Of a DNA stretch of 64,000 nucleotides, positions 37,301 through 49,400 are shown in pieces. The position numbers were made by a program, and so were the translations under genes. The notes beneath the pieces are model-generated. The model searched no databases. It was not told the DNA's origin and saw only the letters and a program-made list of their open reading frames with translations. This DNA comes from Sipunculus nudus. Lineage: Eukaryota > Annelida > Sipuncula > Golfingiida > Sipunculidae. The stretch's first letter is position 1; every line of letters starts with the position of its first letter. The DNA is taken from positions 71,348,926 through 71,412,925 of the forward strand of contig CM049309.1 of NCBI GenBank assembly GCA_026874595.1, in the 5' to 3' direction.

Positions 37301-38486
37301 CTATTATAGGTTTTCTTATTATCTTTCCTGGGTTGGACCCTCCCCTTTCCAAGATCTTGGATCCACCCCTGAGAACAATCTCATCCATATTTTTTTCTTC
37401 AATTTATCAAAAATGAACAGAAAAAAGATCATCTTTACCAATGGACTAAATAATATTTTTTTTCTATATTTGATATTATTCAAATATGTGAGAAAATATC
37501 ATTTTTACATCACATAAGATTTGAAACAATAAAGTGAAGCAAACATACATGTATATGAAACTCATTTGTGCAAATATTTGCACGTGGGAAAATTTATTCA
37601 TGCATTCTTCAAACAGCACATACATGTGGTAATAAATCTTTTATGTAAGGAAGAGTAAAACCTACCTATGCAGCAGTGGCATATGATCTATGACTTTGGA
37701 CTTCATATATAAGCTTTTAGAGGATTTCAAAGACCAAAAAGTATGTGTATATGCAAGAAATGAGATGCAATTCTGCCATCTTCTTAAAGAACAGGCATCA
37801 TACCATTTCAGCTTTTTTCGCACACATAATTGTACATGTTTTAAGCTTGAAATTGGAAATGTCTGTGCAAATGCACTATTATGCATATATGTCTATAATG
37901 GCAGATAACAAAAGGATATCATGAAATATTAGTCCCATTTACAGTAGAAAGATCTGGTAAGACCTAAGCAAATCTTGTGCATGCCACATTTCATCCGCTA
38001 GTGATGCTGGACCATGCTGTTTTGAGAGTGGGTTGCTCTAGTTCTGTTTAAACACACTAGTGTGGTAGAATTTAACCTCAGCACTGCTGGTCCATTTAAG
38101 ACTGCTCCAGACTGGCCTGACCTTTGTGTGTATGGGTGATGTAGAGCTTGAGTGAAAATGGGATAATGTGAAAATATTTAGATTTGTTAAGAGAACATTG
38201 CACTTGAAGCTATATACATGTTTGAACTCCATTAATGGCACATTTAAAGCAGGGATGAGACAGTTACCACCTTAATGCACAAGGCTGGTACAGTAACAGC
38301 AGAAGTTACACTAGATCCATACAGTAACCACAAACATTCAGTACGAGACAAACACACAGAACATACCATAAAGAATCTTAAGGTTATACATAAGATTAAA
38401 ACAATCCCGTATGTTAAAATAATGACAGATCCAATTATTTACGGTAATATGATAACGACAGATGAAAACAATAAAACATAAAAAAA
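34321..38486. other. intergenic, no gene recognised
   Basis: AT-rich unique sequence apart from a GGATCC-type dispersed repeat at 37205-37375. Part could be an extended LMAN1 3' UTR. No frame with a recognisable domain. Confidence 0.45.
37205..37375 (+). repeat. short dispersed repeat ending GGATCCACCCCTGA, copy 1
   Basis: It shares 'tccaggggtcc', 'ttttttaaggg', 'cctggacccccc' and the end 'ttggatccacccctga' with 41040-41225, in the same orientation. This family often produces spurious GADPGF-type peptides in invertebrate gene predictions. Confidence 0.8.
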
Positions 38487-38700
38487 CTAGATGTGTCGGA
38501 ATGACATGAATGCCCCCGCCTGGGGCAAATTAGAAACATTTGTTAAATTTTGAAAATTTTTTTTAAGTTCAGGAGGTGTCATATGGTCAAAAGTAGGTCA
38601 ACAAGGGCAAAATGCAAACTCGACCTGTTACGGGTCATTATCAAGCCTATATATAGCAAGGGCAGAAGGGGCCCATGATGCACTCAACTGACAATAATAA
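38487..38700 (-). mobile_element. Helitron-like 3' end (CTAG), extent uncertain
   Basis: On the - strand the sequence ends with a small hairpin (TGTC-ATTCC-GACA, 38494-38506), then CATCTAG and host T. A further hairpin GCCCC/GGGGC lies at 38512-38526. The far border is not visible; 38700 is a guess. Confidence 0.4.
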
Positions 38701-40362
38701 ACCTTTCAATCAACACTAGTGACATCTGTTGACAAGAGAAAGGTCATATTTTATTACCGTTACATCTGAGATGATTATATGTATTAACCCTACCATGTCT
38801 CATTAGTGAGGTTGGTGGCCAAGTTTCTGGTTTGTATATGACTTAACTAGATAAAGCTCTGGATACTGGACCCCACAATAGTGGGCGACCAGTAGGCAAG
38901 AGTGTTCATGCCTACAGAAACGGTCTGGTTCAAAACAAAGACAAACTAAATCTTGAGGCTTTCAGTATAATGAGCTGCAGTGTCACTGGGCAGGTTCCCC
39001 TGAGCCTATGATGGGAATCTACTGTAGATGAGGATGCACATGTACTGCCTCAGACTAGGACAGGAGAAGATCTGCATTATTTTAGCTGTATGCTGTACTA
39101 CACTTGGGGTACAGCTGCAGCACAGCCTCAGTACTGCCAGCAAGGCATTACAGCCTATGGGCTCTTGGCAGGCCAGAGTTTGACAGAAGATCATTACATC
39201 ATCATATAGACACAGTCCTGAATATGATTTATAAACAGACACATTTACATATACACTTGAATCTGTAGCAATGAATAATGTTGAATTATGACAGGAGATA
39301 ACAAGTTCACATGACTGACATGACATGACTTTGATTATATCTATCTGACAGGTATTTCTCTATCTACCCGAAGTTATGTAACAACAAACATATTCTTGTC
39401 TCTTCTTGATGTTTTATACCCCCACTTTCCCCTTTAGCTCCATAAGTTCACCTGTGATGTGAAATATACCTCAATTACCTGATGCAGGTGACTTAATGAT
39501 GACAAATTATTTACAGCACATATAATTTTTCAACTAGAAGCCTTGTATCAGTACTTCATAAGTTTTCTGTCTGATGCAATCACTGATATCAAGAAACTTA
39601 TGTCACCCTAGGCCTTCTCTCTGATTTCTGTATGAATTTTTATGAACTCATCCCGACATAAATGCAGTATTTGGAATGTTGACCATAAAGCGATAGATGA
39701 TTCTGATGCAAATCTAATGCCAGCAATGAACTCTGTGTTCACATTCTCTTGTAACTGCAAATTAACGAAAGTATCTCAATTGATAATCTTCAGTTATGTA
39801 TATTTAAGTATGCATGATCATGTACAGCAAATCTCATACCCAAAATTCACTAAAAGAAAAAGCCTTTCATAAAAATATAGCAAAACACCTGTTCAAATGA
39901 AACACAATCTAACCTTACAACAAGCTTAAAAATAAAGAAAATAAATAAATCTAATTCAGCATGAATAAAAACCAAGCAACCTTGAATATACACCTGATAA
40001 AAAAGATTCACATCTTATACCTTATCGAACCTTAAAATTATAAAAGCTAATCAGAACTCAGTTCCATCAGGTTAAAAAAAAAATTTATGAATCAATATGA
40101 ACTTAAGATGATAATTAACAGAATGCATCAAAAATTATTTCTAAAATCATACATCTATATTCTCTTTCCTGAGCACTGAGTCATCAGAAGCTTCAAAATT
40201 ACACATTTTAATATCCCTGTAACAGAATTTACCCATAGTGTGTGTGTGTGTCTTACTGCGAAATCCTTGCTTTGTTGTTGCATATCAATATAATTTAGAG
40301 TTAACTACATCTGGATTTCTGTGGGAATAAAACATAAGTATCTGATGAATGGTTTCAGTGAT
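38701..40362. other. intergenic downstream of LMAN1, no feature
   Basis: Only a short (GT)n at about 40241-40252 and AT-rich sequence were noticed. Confidence 0.45.
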
Positions 40363-40368
40363 TTTATT
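40363..40368 (-). other. candidate poly(A) signal of LMAN1
   Basis: AATAAA on the - strand about 60 bases beyond the LMAN1 stop. It would give a very short 3' UTR; other AATAAA words lie further down, so the choice is uncertain. Confidence 0.35.
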
Positions 40369-40426
40369 GATAGTTGGGGAATAATGTATCCTGTGCTTGC
40401 CTCAGAACTTCTTGATGGTAGTGTCT

Positions 40427-40463
40427 TCAATAAAACTTCTTGGCAGACGTCTCTTTGTTGTTT
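40427..40463 (-). CDS. LMAN1: LMAN1 exon 15 (cytosolic tail, KKFY end)
   Basis: A 37-base final exon after acceptor attgtag. In phase it encodes NNKETSAKKFY and stop TGA at 40429-40427, against human QEAAAKKFF. The match of phase, length and dilysine motif makes this tiny exon convincing. Confidence 0.92.
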
Positions 40464-43400
40464 CTACAATGAAATGTGACACATCTCTTTTCAACAATTT
40501 TTTCTTCTTCTATAATTCATAATGACTAAAGTTAATTACATATACAGTAGTCTGGTTTGTTTTTGAAATGCATTTATATAAATGTTTTAAGGTAGTCTCA
40601 CTGTGAAAAACATCCTGATATCAGAATCAAACAAGAAGTCATTAAAAATCAATATCAGACAAATATAACTTACATATAATTTTAAACTTGGTACAGTGTC
40701 TGTGCTAATGGCATACATTTTAAAATTTCTTTCAATTTCATATGATATTTTAACATTTTGTAAATATTAAATTTTACGCTATTTTAAGTTCCCAATAGAT
40801 TGAACAAATATGTATACCATCAGAAATAACAATACACAAGGTTTATATTAATATATACTTTAAGGGATTAGAATATGAATTAAAAGCAATTTTTAAATTG
40901 ATTTAAGATATAACAGTATTAGCAAGGGATGCTATTTTGATCAATTCTCAATGCTTTAATCAAAGGCTTTAATAAAGGTTCACTGAATAAGTTTACTTCT
41001 AAATCTTTTATACCCAGTAAAATCTGGCTATTCAGAAGCTGATTCGGGGGTTCCAGGGGGTCCAGACCACCCCTTTTTTATCAGAAATGTTTTTTTAAGG
41101 GCTTCAGACAAAATTTTGTGGCCTGGACACCCCCTTTTCCAGACCTGGGGACCTTTTTTTAAGGTTTTCATTAGTCCTTCTGGGATGGACCCCCCCCCCT
41201 TTTTCTAAACCCTGGATCCGCCCCTGCTATTGTTTCTGTAATGCAATGTAATACAATTCTCTTAAAGAAAGGTGACAGTAAAAATCTGACAATTTTGTTC
41301 CTTAAGATTTCAAATTTAAATCCCTTAAGTATTAAGTAAAAGGAAATTTGTTTGTTCTTCATACATTGGTTTTCTTTATCAGACAAGAATTTAAAGGTAA
41401 CAATTTTTGCTGCCTTTATTGTTTATAATGACAAAAATAGATTTTCTTTCAAAATTTCCTTCAATCATTTTTAAACCTTGCATTTTTGGTGTCTATTATA
41501 AATTTGATGTTTCTGTAAGGGTGTGATATAAAAAATAACTCATTAAGAATGGAATATTACAAAATCTAAAAAAAAGTTTGTTTTTTTTCTAATTAAATTC
41601 CAAAATTAAAGTATCAATGTTTATTATAAAACCTTTATAGTCTTTTTTTTTATATAAGAACTGAAATTCAAGGTGATAAGCTATTCCAAACTGTAAATGA
41701 TAAAAACTTGAAAACAAAGTAAAAGTGACACCTCTGGATTACTTGCATATTTAATGCCATATTTACAAAACTGCTATAACCAAATCTGTTTCATCTGATC
41801 AAGAGAGTAAATTCATTTTTGAAAAGAATATGCATTTTCTTAATAATTAAAAAAAAAAGAAAAATATAGTAATAAATTAATAAATAACTCCATTCCTTCA
41901 TGAGCACAAATGACTGCAAAAAATTATAATTTATGAAGAGGATGCTGGTTTTTGAACAGTAGAGATTTTCCAGAAAAACTCACTTGTAAATAGTATAAGC
42001 AATGAAGAGCATTATTTGAGCACCCATGACTAGGAAGAAGTAGATTGGTGTGACACAGCTCACTTCTACGTTTGGACATTCTTTTGGAGGAGACACCTGG
42101 AGATATAAGCAGCATAATATACAGGTATATATTACATGATAATAATATAATAAAGTACATTACACAGATTTTTATTGCTTATAATACCTTTAATATGACA
42201 TGTACATTACAGCATTAGGACAAGTACAAATACAATCAAGGGTACACTGACAAGTACATTTTTTCATGGTTCACTGAAATACATAAGTACTTTCTTTTAT
42301 GGTAAACTGACAAGTACAGTTACAATCTTTACGGTACACTGAAAAGAAATTTTATATATTCTGTATGGTTCACATACATACATAGAGTGCATATTTTGCA
42401 GTGTAAATAATGTACTCTTTGTATGTATGTGAAATTACAGCAAAGTACAATCTCACACATGTTGGAGCACAGTCTATTAAAGTTAAATTCTTTATGGTAG
42501 ACTAAATGTATATGCATCTTCAGACTTGTCAATAAAACTTTGCAAACATAAAAACATTCACAGTTTTAATTCTTAAAATAAATGTCTATCTATCTGCAGT
42601 GAGATGTTGATGCAAGAGAATATTTTTCTGCTTCCCCTGCAGCTACTGGTGCTGCCATCTGTTAGGGGAGTCAGGTACTACACTGTCTCATGGCAAGAAA
42701 AATAAAATCCTGATTAAATTTATGATAATGGACAGGAGAAAATCTGGTGTTGAAGTATGTGCTCTAAGAGTATTTCTATTACTTCAGTAAAATATTTACA
42801 TTTTTAGAGGATTTACCTGTGATGGCCTGTTGATAAGGGTCTGCATGTTATCATGGAGGCTATTTAAGTGGTTTTTCATCTCAGTGTAATCATAGCCACC
42901 TGTTCCTGGCTGCTGATTGGCTTGTGTGGAGTGGATGGAGTGAGCTTTACTCTGTATATCATTCACCACAGTTCTATAGAAAAGAAAAATACCAGATCAA
43001 TAAATACAATAGTAATATCAGATGTAAACATAAAATGGTCGAACCTTGGTTATAATTCATGGCCTTCATCACCTTCAGAGTGGACCCAGTTGTTACAAAC
43101 TTGAAACTATTGAAAGATAATAAATTATGCTGACCATGAGACAACGGAGAATATTTTTTTAAAAAGGCTCCATGATTTAAGTGTTAATTTCACTTAACAC
43201 AGAAGTGACTTGTATCATACTCAACTATTGTGCTGATTAAGTGAGTGAGTTTATATAAACCCTTGGGAGCATCAAACTGCATTTAGCTGCATCTAGTCTA
43301 CAAAGGGATATATTTTAACTGCCCATGTCATAAAAAGTAATGTAAAAATGATTAACCCAACAGGCATATTAAAAAAATTCATATTATCTGGAGAAAAAAT

Positions 43401-46400
43401 CCTTCAATTCTGAAAGGAACATGCAGATGACAGGACACAAAGTATCAACCAACATTTAAACTGAAACCTGAGTGGTTGGAAACAAATTTCAACCACCTAG
43501 AAAGTAAACTTGACCTTTCAGTATTACCACAACTAAATTTTATGTTTTCAATGTTGGTTTTCAGTCAGTCAAGATACATGGGTGTGCATGCATCTTCTTC
43601 AATTCACATGATGAGTTGTTTACAAGAAAAAAAAGAATGATTAATAATCAATCATCAGTTCTTTCTGCCATGTCAGCGATGATTTTAGAGGCAGTTGGCT
43701 GGGTATTACAAGAAGAGTCATGAAACACCTTGAATTTCTAAATATTTAGTGTCAAGGCACACAATATGTCAATTACATCAATTAACCTACCTGAGATCTC
43801 TCAAGTTTGTCACCAAGTCCCGCTGGTTTGTCAAGACTTGGTTTACTTCTTCCCGGCGAATTGTATCAAAGTTTAAAGCCTGGCCACCCTTCAAAAAAAC
43901 AAAAGTAACACAGTTGAGAAATGGCCTGTTGATAGATGAAGTCTTCCACCAGAGACAAAAACATATATGACTTACCAGTAACTGATTTGAAGTCATTAAA
44001 ATGCAGAAATATCACAAATCCAAGATAGGTAATTGTTATAAGTTAATCAAGAAGCAAAGCAATGAAATTTTTCATTACTTAAAATATTTATAATCACTAC
44101 CTTTGGAAACAGTATTTTGAAGACTTTGAATTCTCCAATCAATCTTAATGTGGTCAAGACATTTGGTTTAAGAATTTTTCATTTTTTTTCAATGACACCA
44201 CAACTTACCCCTTGTCCTTGTCCTCCCTGAATCTGACCTTGACTCATGACGGAGATTTGCGCCAGTGTCCTCTCTTGACGTCCTATCACTTCATCAAGTT
44301 TTCGATGAAGTTCTCGGACTGTCATATGGATAGTGTTCTGACCATCAAAAATTTGTTTCAACGTTCTTTCTTCCTGCCTCTCGAACTGCAAAACATAAAC
44401 AATGCTTCAACTGGAGGGAAAGTAAATTATCCAAGAACAGTTTCTGTGGTCAGGGATCAAACAGGGAGATCCAGAGTTCAAATCTCAGCCAAGGAACAAT
44501 GAGATTTTTCATGGCCGGTCCTCACCCAAGGTGAGTGCTATGGAGGCTAAATGGGCAGACTGTGCCCCATGGTTGTGCTTCACTCACAAACAAACAAGCC
44601 TTCCAGGGATTCCTTAGTGATATGAATCAGCACTGGGAATTATAACACACCCAGGACCAAATGTGTGCTACACCAATCCTGGTTGATGCCAGATATGTTT
44701 CAGGCTACATGATAGTAACAGAATTGTGTTACTGTCAAGTAGCCTGAAACATAGTTTAGTACTGACTGAAAAATTAAGATTAAACTGGTATCTGACTACG
44801 ATAAAATAATTAAATTTTTCTTATATCTTGATCACATATCATTTTATACTTTAGTCCCTAGCAATTTTTATCACTAATACAGGTTGGCATTCTGAATGTT
44901 TAGTAAACCTCAATTTACTCTGCGGGTATATAAACCTAGTCAAAAATTCTTCTTTTGAGTGGGAATACATAAGACATTAAGTAAATGAATTGTTTTAAAA
45001 CAGACACTCATAGAACAAAGTCCTACAATACAGACACATTATATCTTACTTGGTTTACCAATCTGAAATAAAAGCTAGGGTATCAGCAATTAAATAAATT
45101 ATTACAAGATAAATTTAGTACTTATCTCTGCCCAGGAGGTTATGTTTTGTCCTGTGTTTTGTGTTTGTTTCATGGTCTGTTTGTAGGTTAACAAACTGCA
45201 CAAAAAAATTACACAAAATCATTACTTGATGGTTTGAAGACCCCATTACATCTTGGTGCAGATCTGGATACAAAGGCTTTGTTTTGCAAAAGCGAGGTAT
45301 GTGCACTTCTGAAGTGCACTGCTAAAGAAGAGGAAGATGGCACCTGAAGTGCTCTTTTGACTGTCATGCCAGGTCCCTCAGCAAGTAAAAATGGACAGAT
45401 TAAGAGGCTGTGAGGTTTAAATTGACCAATTTTGAGGAGAAATTTTGGGATGATTGCAGTCAGATAGCTTAAGCCCGACCAAGCACAGCACAAAAGTATC
45501 CAAAAGACATGATCCAGCACAGCTCCAGAAACCAGGAAGACTAGAAGTCAGAGCCAGCAGAGCACCAGAGCCCACATCCACTTGGTGACAATGCCTGAAC
45601 ACCCCCACCATCAGCATGCAGTTTGGAACTGTCTAGAACCTTTCCAATGAATGATTTTGGAGCAAATCTTAAGCTTTCATCATCAGTGTGATCTATTTAT
45701 ATCTTACCCATTTAGATTCATCCTCAATGTCTGGGTCAGTTGCCTTGTCTGGATGTTCTTTCTGGTACCTGTGCAAATGATGTACAAATTTACAAATAGT
45801 AAACCAATGAAAAAATACTATTTTATGTAATTCTCTTTATGTAATTGGAAAACAATTACAATTCACATCTGTTCACAGGTGTTGCAGATCTAACAATATT
45901 TTTCTGCAACTTATATATAAGTATATATGCTAGAGTCAACATCAGGTGTCATAAAGTTGTAAAGGAATTAAACTTTATGGTTTAGATTTCATATTTGTTA
46001 AAACACATGGTGATCCTGATGTGACTAGTCTAGCTTTCGGATAAGCTTATTTCAAATTTTATCTTTTTATTAATTATTCTTTACTATTTCTTATTTTTAT
46101 CATAACTTATCAAGCTTGCTTTATAATCTATTAAGTTTTCAATATAATGTAATTTGAAGTGTGTAATATTCATTAGCAAAATGACAGCAGCTGAGTTTTA
46201 CTTGGAAACAGTTGTGTGGAGCATTTAAATGCATATAACATATCCTAAGTATGCATCAGGAAACATTTCCAAATATGTAAAATTTTTATACACATACTAA
46301 GTACCACAGCCTATTGTTAACACAGGCTTCACAGTGAACTTGTATGGGGACAGGTGAGGTCAATACTTACTCCTCTTTGGCTTTTTCTAACTTCTTCCAG

Positions 46401-49400
46401 TATTCATCAAATTCCTTTTCATATTTTTGTTTTTCTTCATCTGACACACCTGGTTGGGCAGGAATCTGAAAAAGGACATTTGAAATTAATAATAGGTGTT
46501 ACTGGTATTCTGTGTACCAAACTGTGACAAAAATCTTGTCTCCTTATGTCACATATTTCATATAATATGTGTTGATTACATACTTATTTTTAACCTATTA
46601 GATAAAATTATTACATACACAATTTGGTAATTTAAACAAATGTAATATGAATAAGAAAGATAAAACTAAACATTTAAAAAAAATAAACTGCAATGCAGAC
46701 AGACTTGTAAGTGCTAGAATATATGTGTATTTTGTTAAACATCTAAATACTTAACACACCAATGAAAATTCTAGGTTTCTGGAAAAAGAGTTTGACACTG
46801 GGAAAAAATAAAGCCAGAACACTGACAGTTTAACATTATGTAGTGGCAGACAATTTGGTGAATGAATGATGTGGCAAATGAGCAGGGTTACACTGTATAT
46901 ATCATGAGAAAAAGGAAGAAACTTACATCAGTTTCTTGTGGTGTCAGGCTGTGTGTTAAAAATGCAAGCACATCATGATCATCTGGAAATAAGAAAAAGA
47001 GCCATTATCTTGAGTCAAGCAGTCTTCTCTTAGAGATAATTTCCATTGTTCTATCTATGTTTGAACTTGATGTGGTTACAATTATATGAAAGAAGGATAC
47101 AACATCAGATAATTCTGATAATATTTTAACACAAATGATGGTTCATTATTAAACTAAACAAAATAATTTTTTATTAAACAAAGACACTGACCAGCCAGCC
47201 CTCCAGTAGCTGCAGACACTCCAAAGTAAGCCTCCGCAGGCAGCTCCACATTTTCTGCTCTCATACAAAGCTCATAATCATCCTTGTTCTGGGTTAACCC
47301 CAAGTTCACAAACAGCTGTAAACAGGGTGAATATATTCATAAAACGGCTGAAAAATAGCATACTGCTTTAGGAACTGTGTACTTGGTCTACACAAAAGAA
47401 GTAGCAGATATTATCCCATCTTAAGAAAATAAATGGCTATAAAATTCACATAGTCATCCCTCAGTAATCAGTTTATAATTAACATGCACTGCTATTACAA
47501 ATATTGCATTATATACTTGTCAGAGTAATAAAAACTGCAACATGGATATTTATATACCTTAAACATGATGGCACACTAAATTTATAGAGAACTTTGATGA
47601 TTTTTTAAAATTTATCTCCTCTTTCTTAAATAATGACTTTTCACAGAAAAAAAAAAACTAATAATTTTCAATGTGCCTAGAACCTTTCAGACATGCTTAT
47701 TTTACAGTCACTCACTTTGAGGATTCAACTGGTTCAACAAATAAAATCTAGCAGGGCAAAAGAGAGGGAAAAAAATTCTAAACATATATTATCATGAGGA
47801 GAAGCATTTATTAGTTGTATTTACCTGTGATTACTTTCCACACATCTTCATCTAATGAGAAGCAAATCTGGTCTAACATTACCCATGTGCTATGAGAATA
47901 TACACTCACAACAAGGAGAAAATCAAATGTATAAGGAGGCAGTTTAGTAATAAAAAAACATCAGTTAAACTTGATTCAAAGAATATCAGTTCCTGCTTCA
48001 ACATAAATTACTTACAGACAGGGCTTTTTGGAAATATTCAACTTTGATTCTGACAGGGAAGGGTTTGTGCCTGAAATCTCTTAGACACCCACCAAGCTGC
48101 TGATGAGAGCCGTCCCTAAAAATAATGAAAACCAGCGCCACTGTTTAATCTAAATACCACATCTACCCATGTATCTACTCAACATCCTACATGCATAATT
48201 GGTGATACTAAACAAAAACGAAAAAAAAAAGGTATTCACAACTATCAATGGGATCTTTAGCAAAATAAATAGGCATATTCCTTCCTCTTAATTGTCTTAG
48301 CCACATATTATTCAATATTATTATCTGAACATCAAACTCCCCATTGAGAGTACTAAATACTGATGTAAGCGATTTGACAAATGTCAGGTTTTGGACCTTA
48401 AATATAAAATTACAGAAAGTTTAAAAACTGTCAGGCCTAAACATGAGTATTAAAGAAATGCAACTGCTAAAGTACAACATTTAATGCCTTAAAGACAATA
48501 AGTTTATGAATGTGGTGCATGCTTATTATATCACTAAGCCTGAGATCTGAGCTGTAGTTATCAATTGAAAATAAAGATATTCATATATATTAATGTATGA
48601 TAATACTGCATATTTATCAAGCTTTCTGAGTATAATAAGATTAAACTCAGGAGAACCACTATTTTGGCATAACACACTGTAACTTTATACTTACGAGTTG
48701 TGATCATATTCTTTTGTACCATCATTAAGCATTGCCATGATGTATGGGTTATTGTGCTAAAACAAATGTAAAACAACAAATGAATGTGCAAGTAAACATA
48801 TATGCTTCAAAGATTACTAATATGCAGAACAAATTATTAAAGATCACTTTTATAAATATTCTAAGGTTATATTACAAAAATAATGGGCTTTATATTTCTT
48901 TAAATCAACACAAGAATAATAACAGGACTCGTCCTCTTAATTCTCTATTTATTGTTATAATTTCCTTAATACAATTTAAATAACTAAATAAAAAAAACAG
49001 TAAAATGGACAACAAAACACCAGGACGCCTATTTTTACAAAATGAAATAAATCACAATCTTAAATTCATTTTAATATTTAATCATATAAAATAATAATAA
49101 ACATTTTAAAATAATAATTAAGATAAAAAATACCCACCTGCCCATCATTATCAAACGAATCCATGAGGATGGCCAGTCCTCTCCATTTGTCCATGCTGCC
49201 AAACACAGGTCCCTCCTGCATGCGGTCCTCAGTGAACCAAATGGCCTACAGAATATTACAGAACAGAGTGAAAACCATGGAGATAACAGCCGGAAATTAC
49301 CTTACCTATAATGTGTAGCCTACCCATAACAGAATCATGGCTTGTGTCTAGGACCAGAAAAAATAACTCTTTATAAATACTGTTCTTTTAATATTTCTTA

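Larger units (their letters stand above)
42097..44208. other. LMAN1 introns 11-13, no further feature
   Basis: Intron sequence between and beside exons 12 and 13. It includes a tract of 'ggtacactgacaagtaca'-like phrases (about 42180-42340), possibly a decayed tandem repeat. Confidence 0.5.
44606..48694. other. LMAN1 introns 5-10, no further feature
   Basis: Mostly AT-rich intron sequence around exons 6-10. The stretch 45230-45650 is compositionally different (GC-richer, open for about 100 codons on the - strand) but shows no recognisable domain. Confidence 0.5.

Noticed and set aside
41171-41386. - strand peptide with GADPGFRKRGGG
   Set aside because: A typical false peptide from a widespread dispersed repeat; no gene evidence.
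45209-45617. Overlapping - strand frames of about 100 and 66 codons in an LMAN1 intron
   Set aside because: No domain is recognised and the frames lie in intron between well-defined exons. They may be a degraded repeat, but I could not show it.
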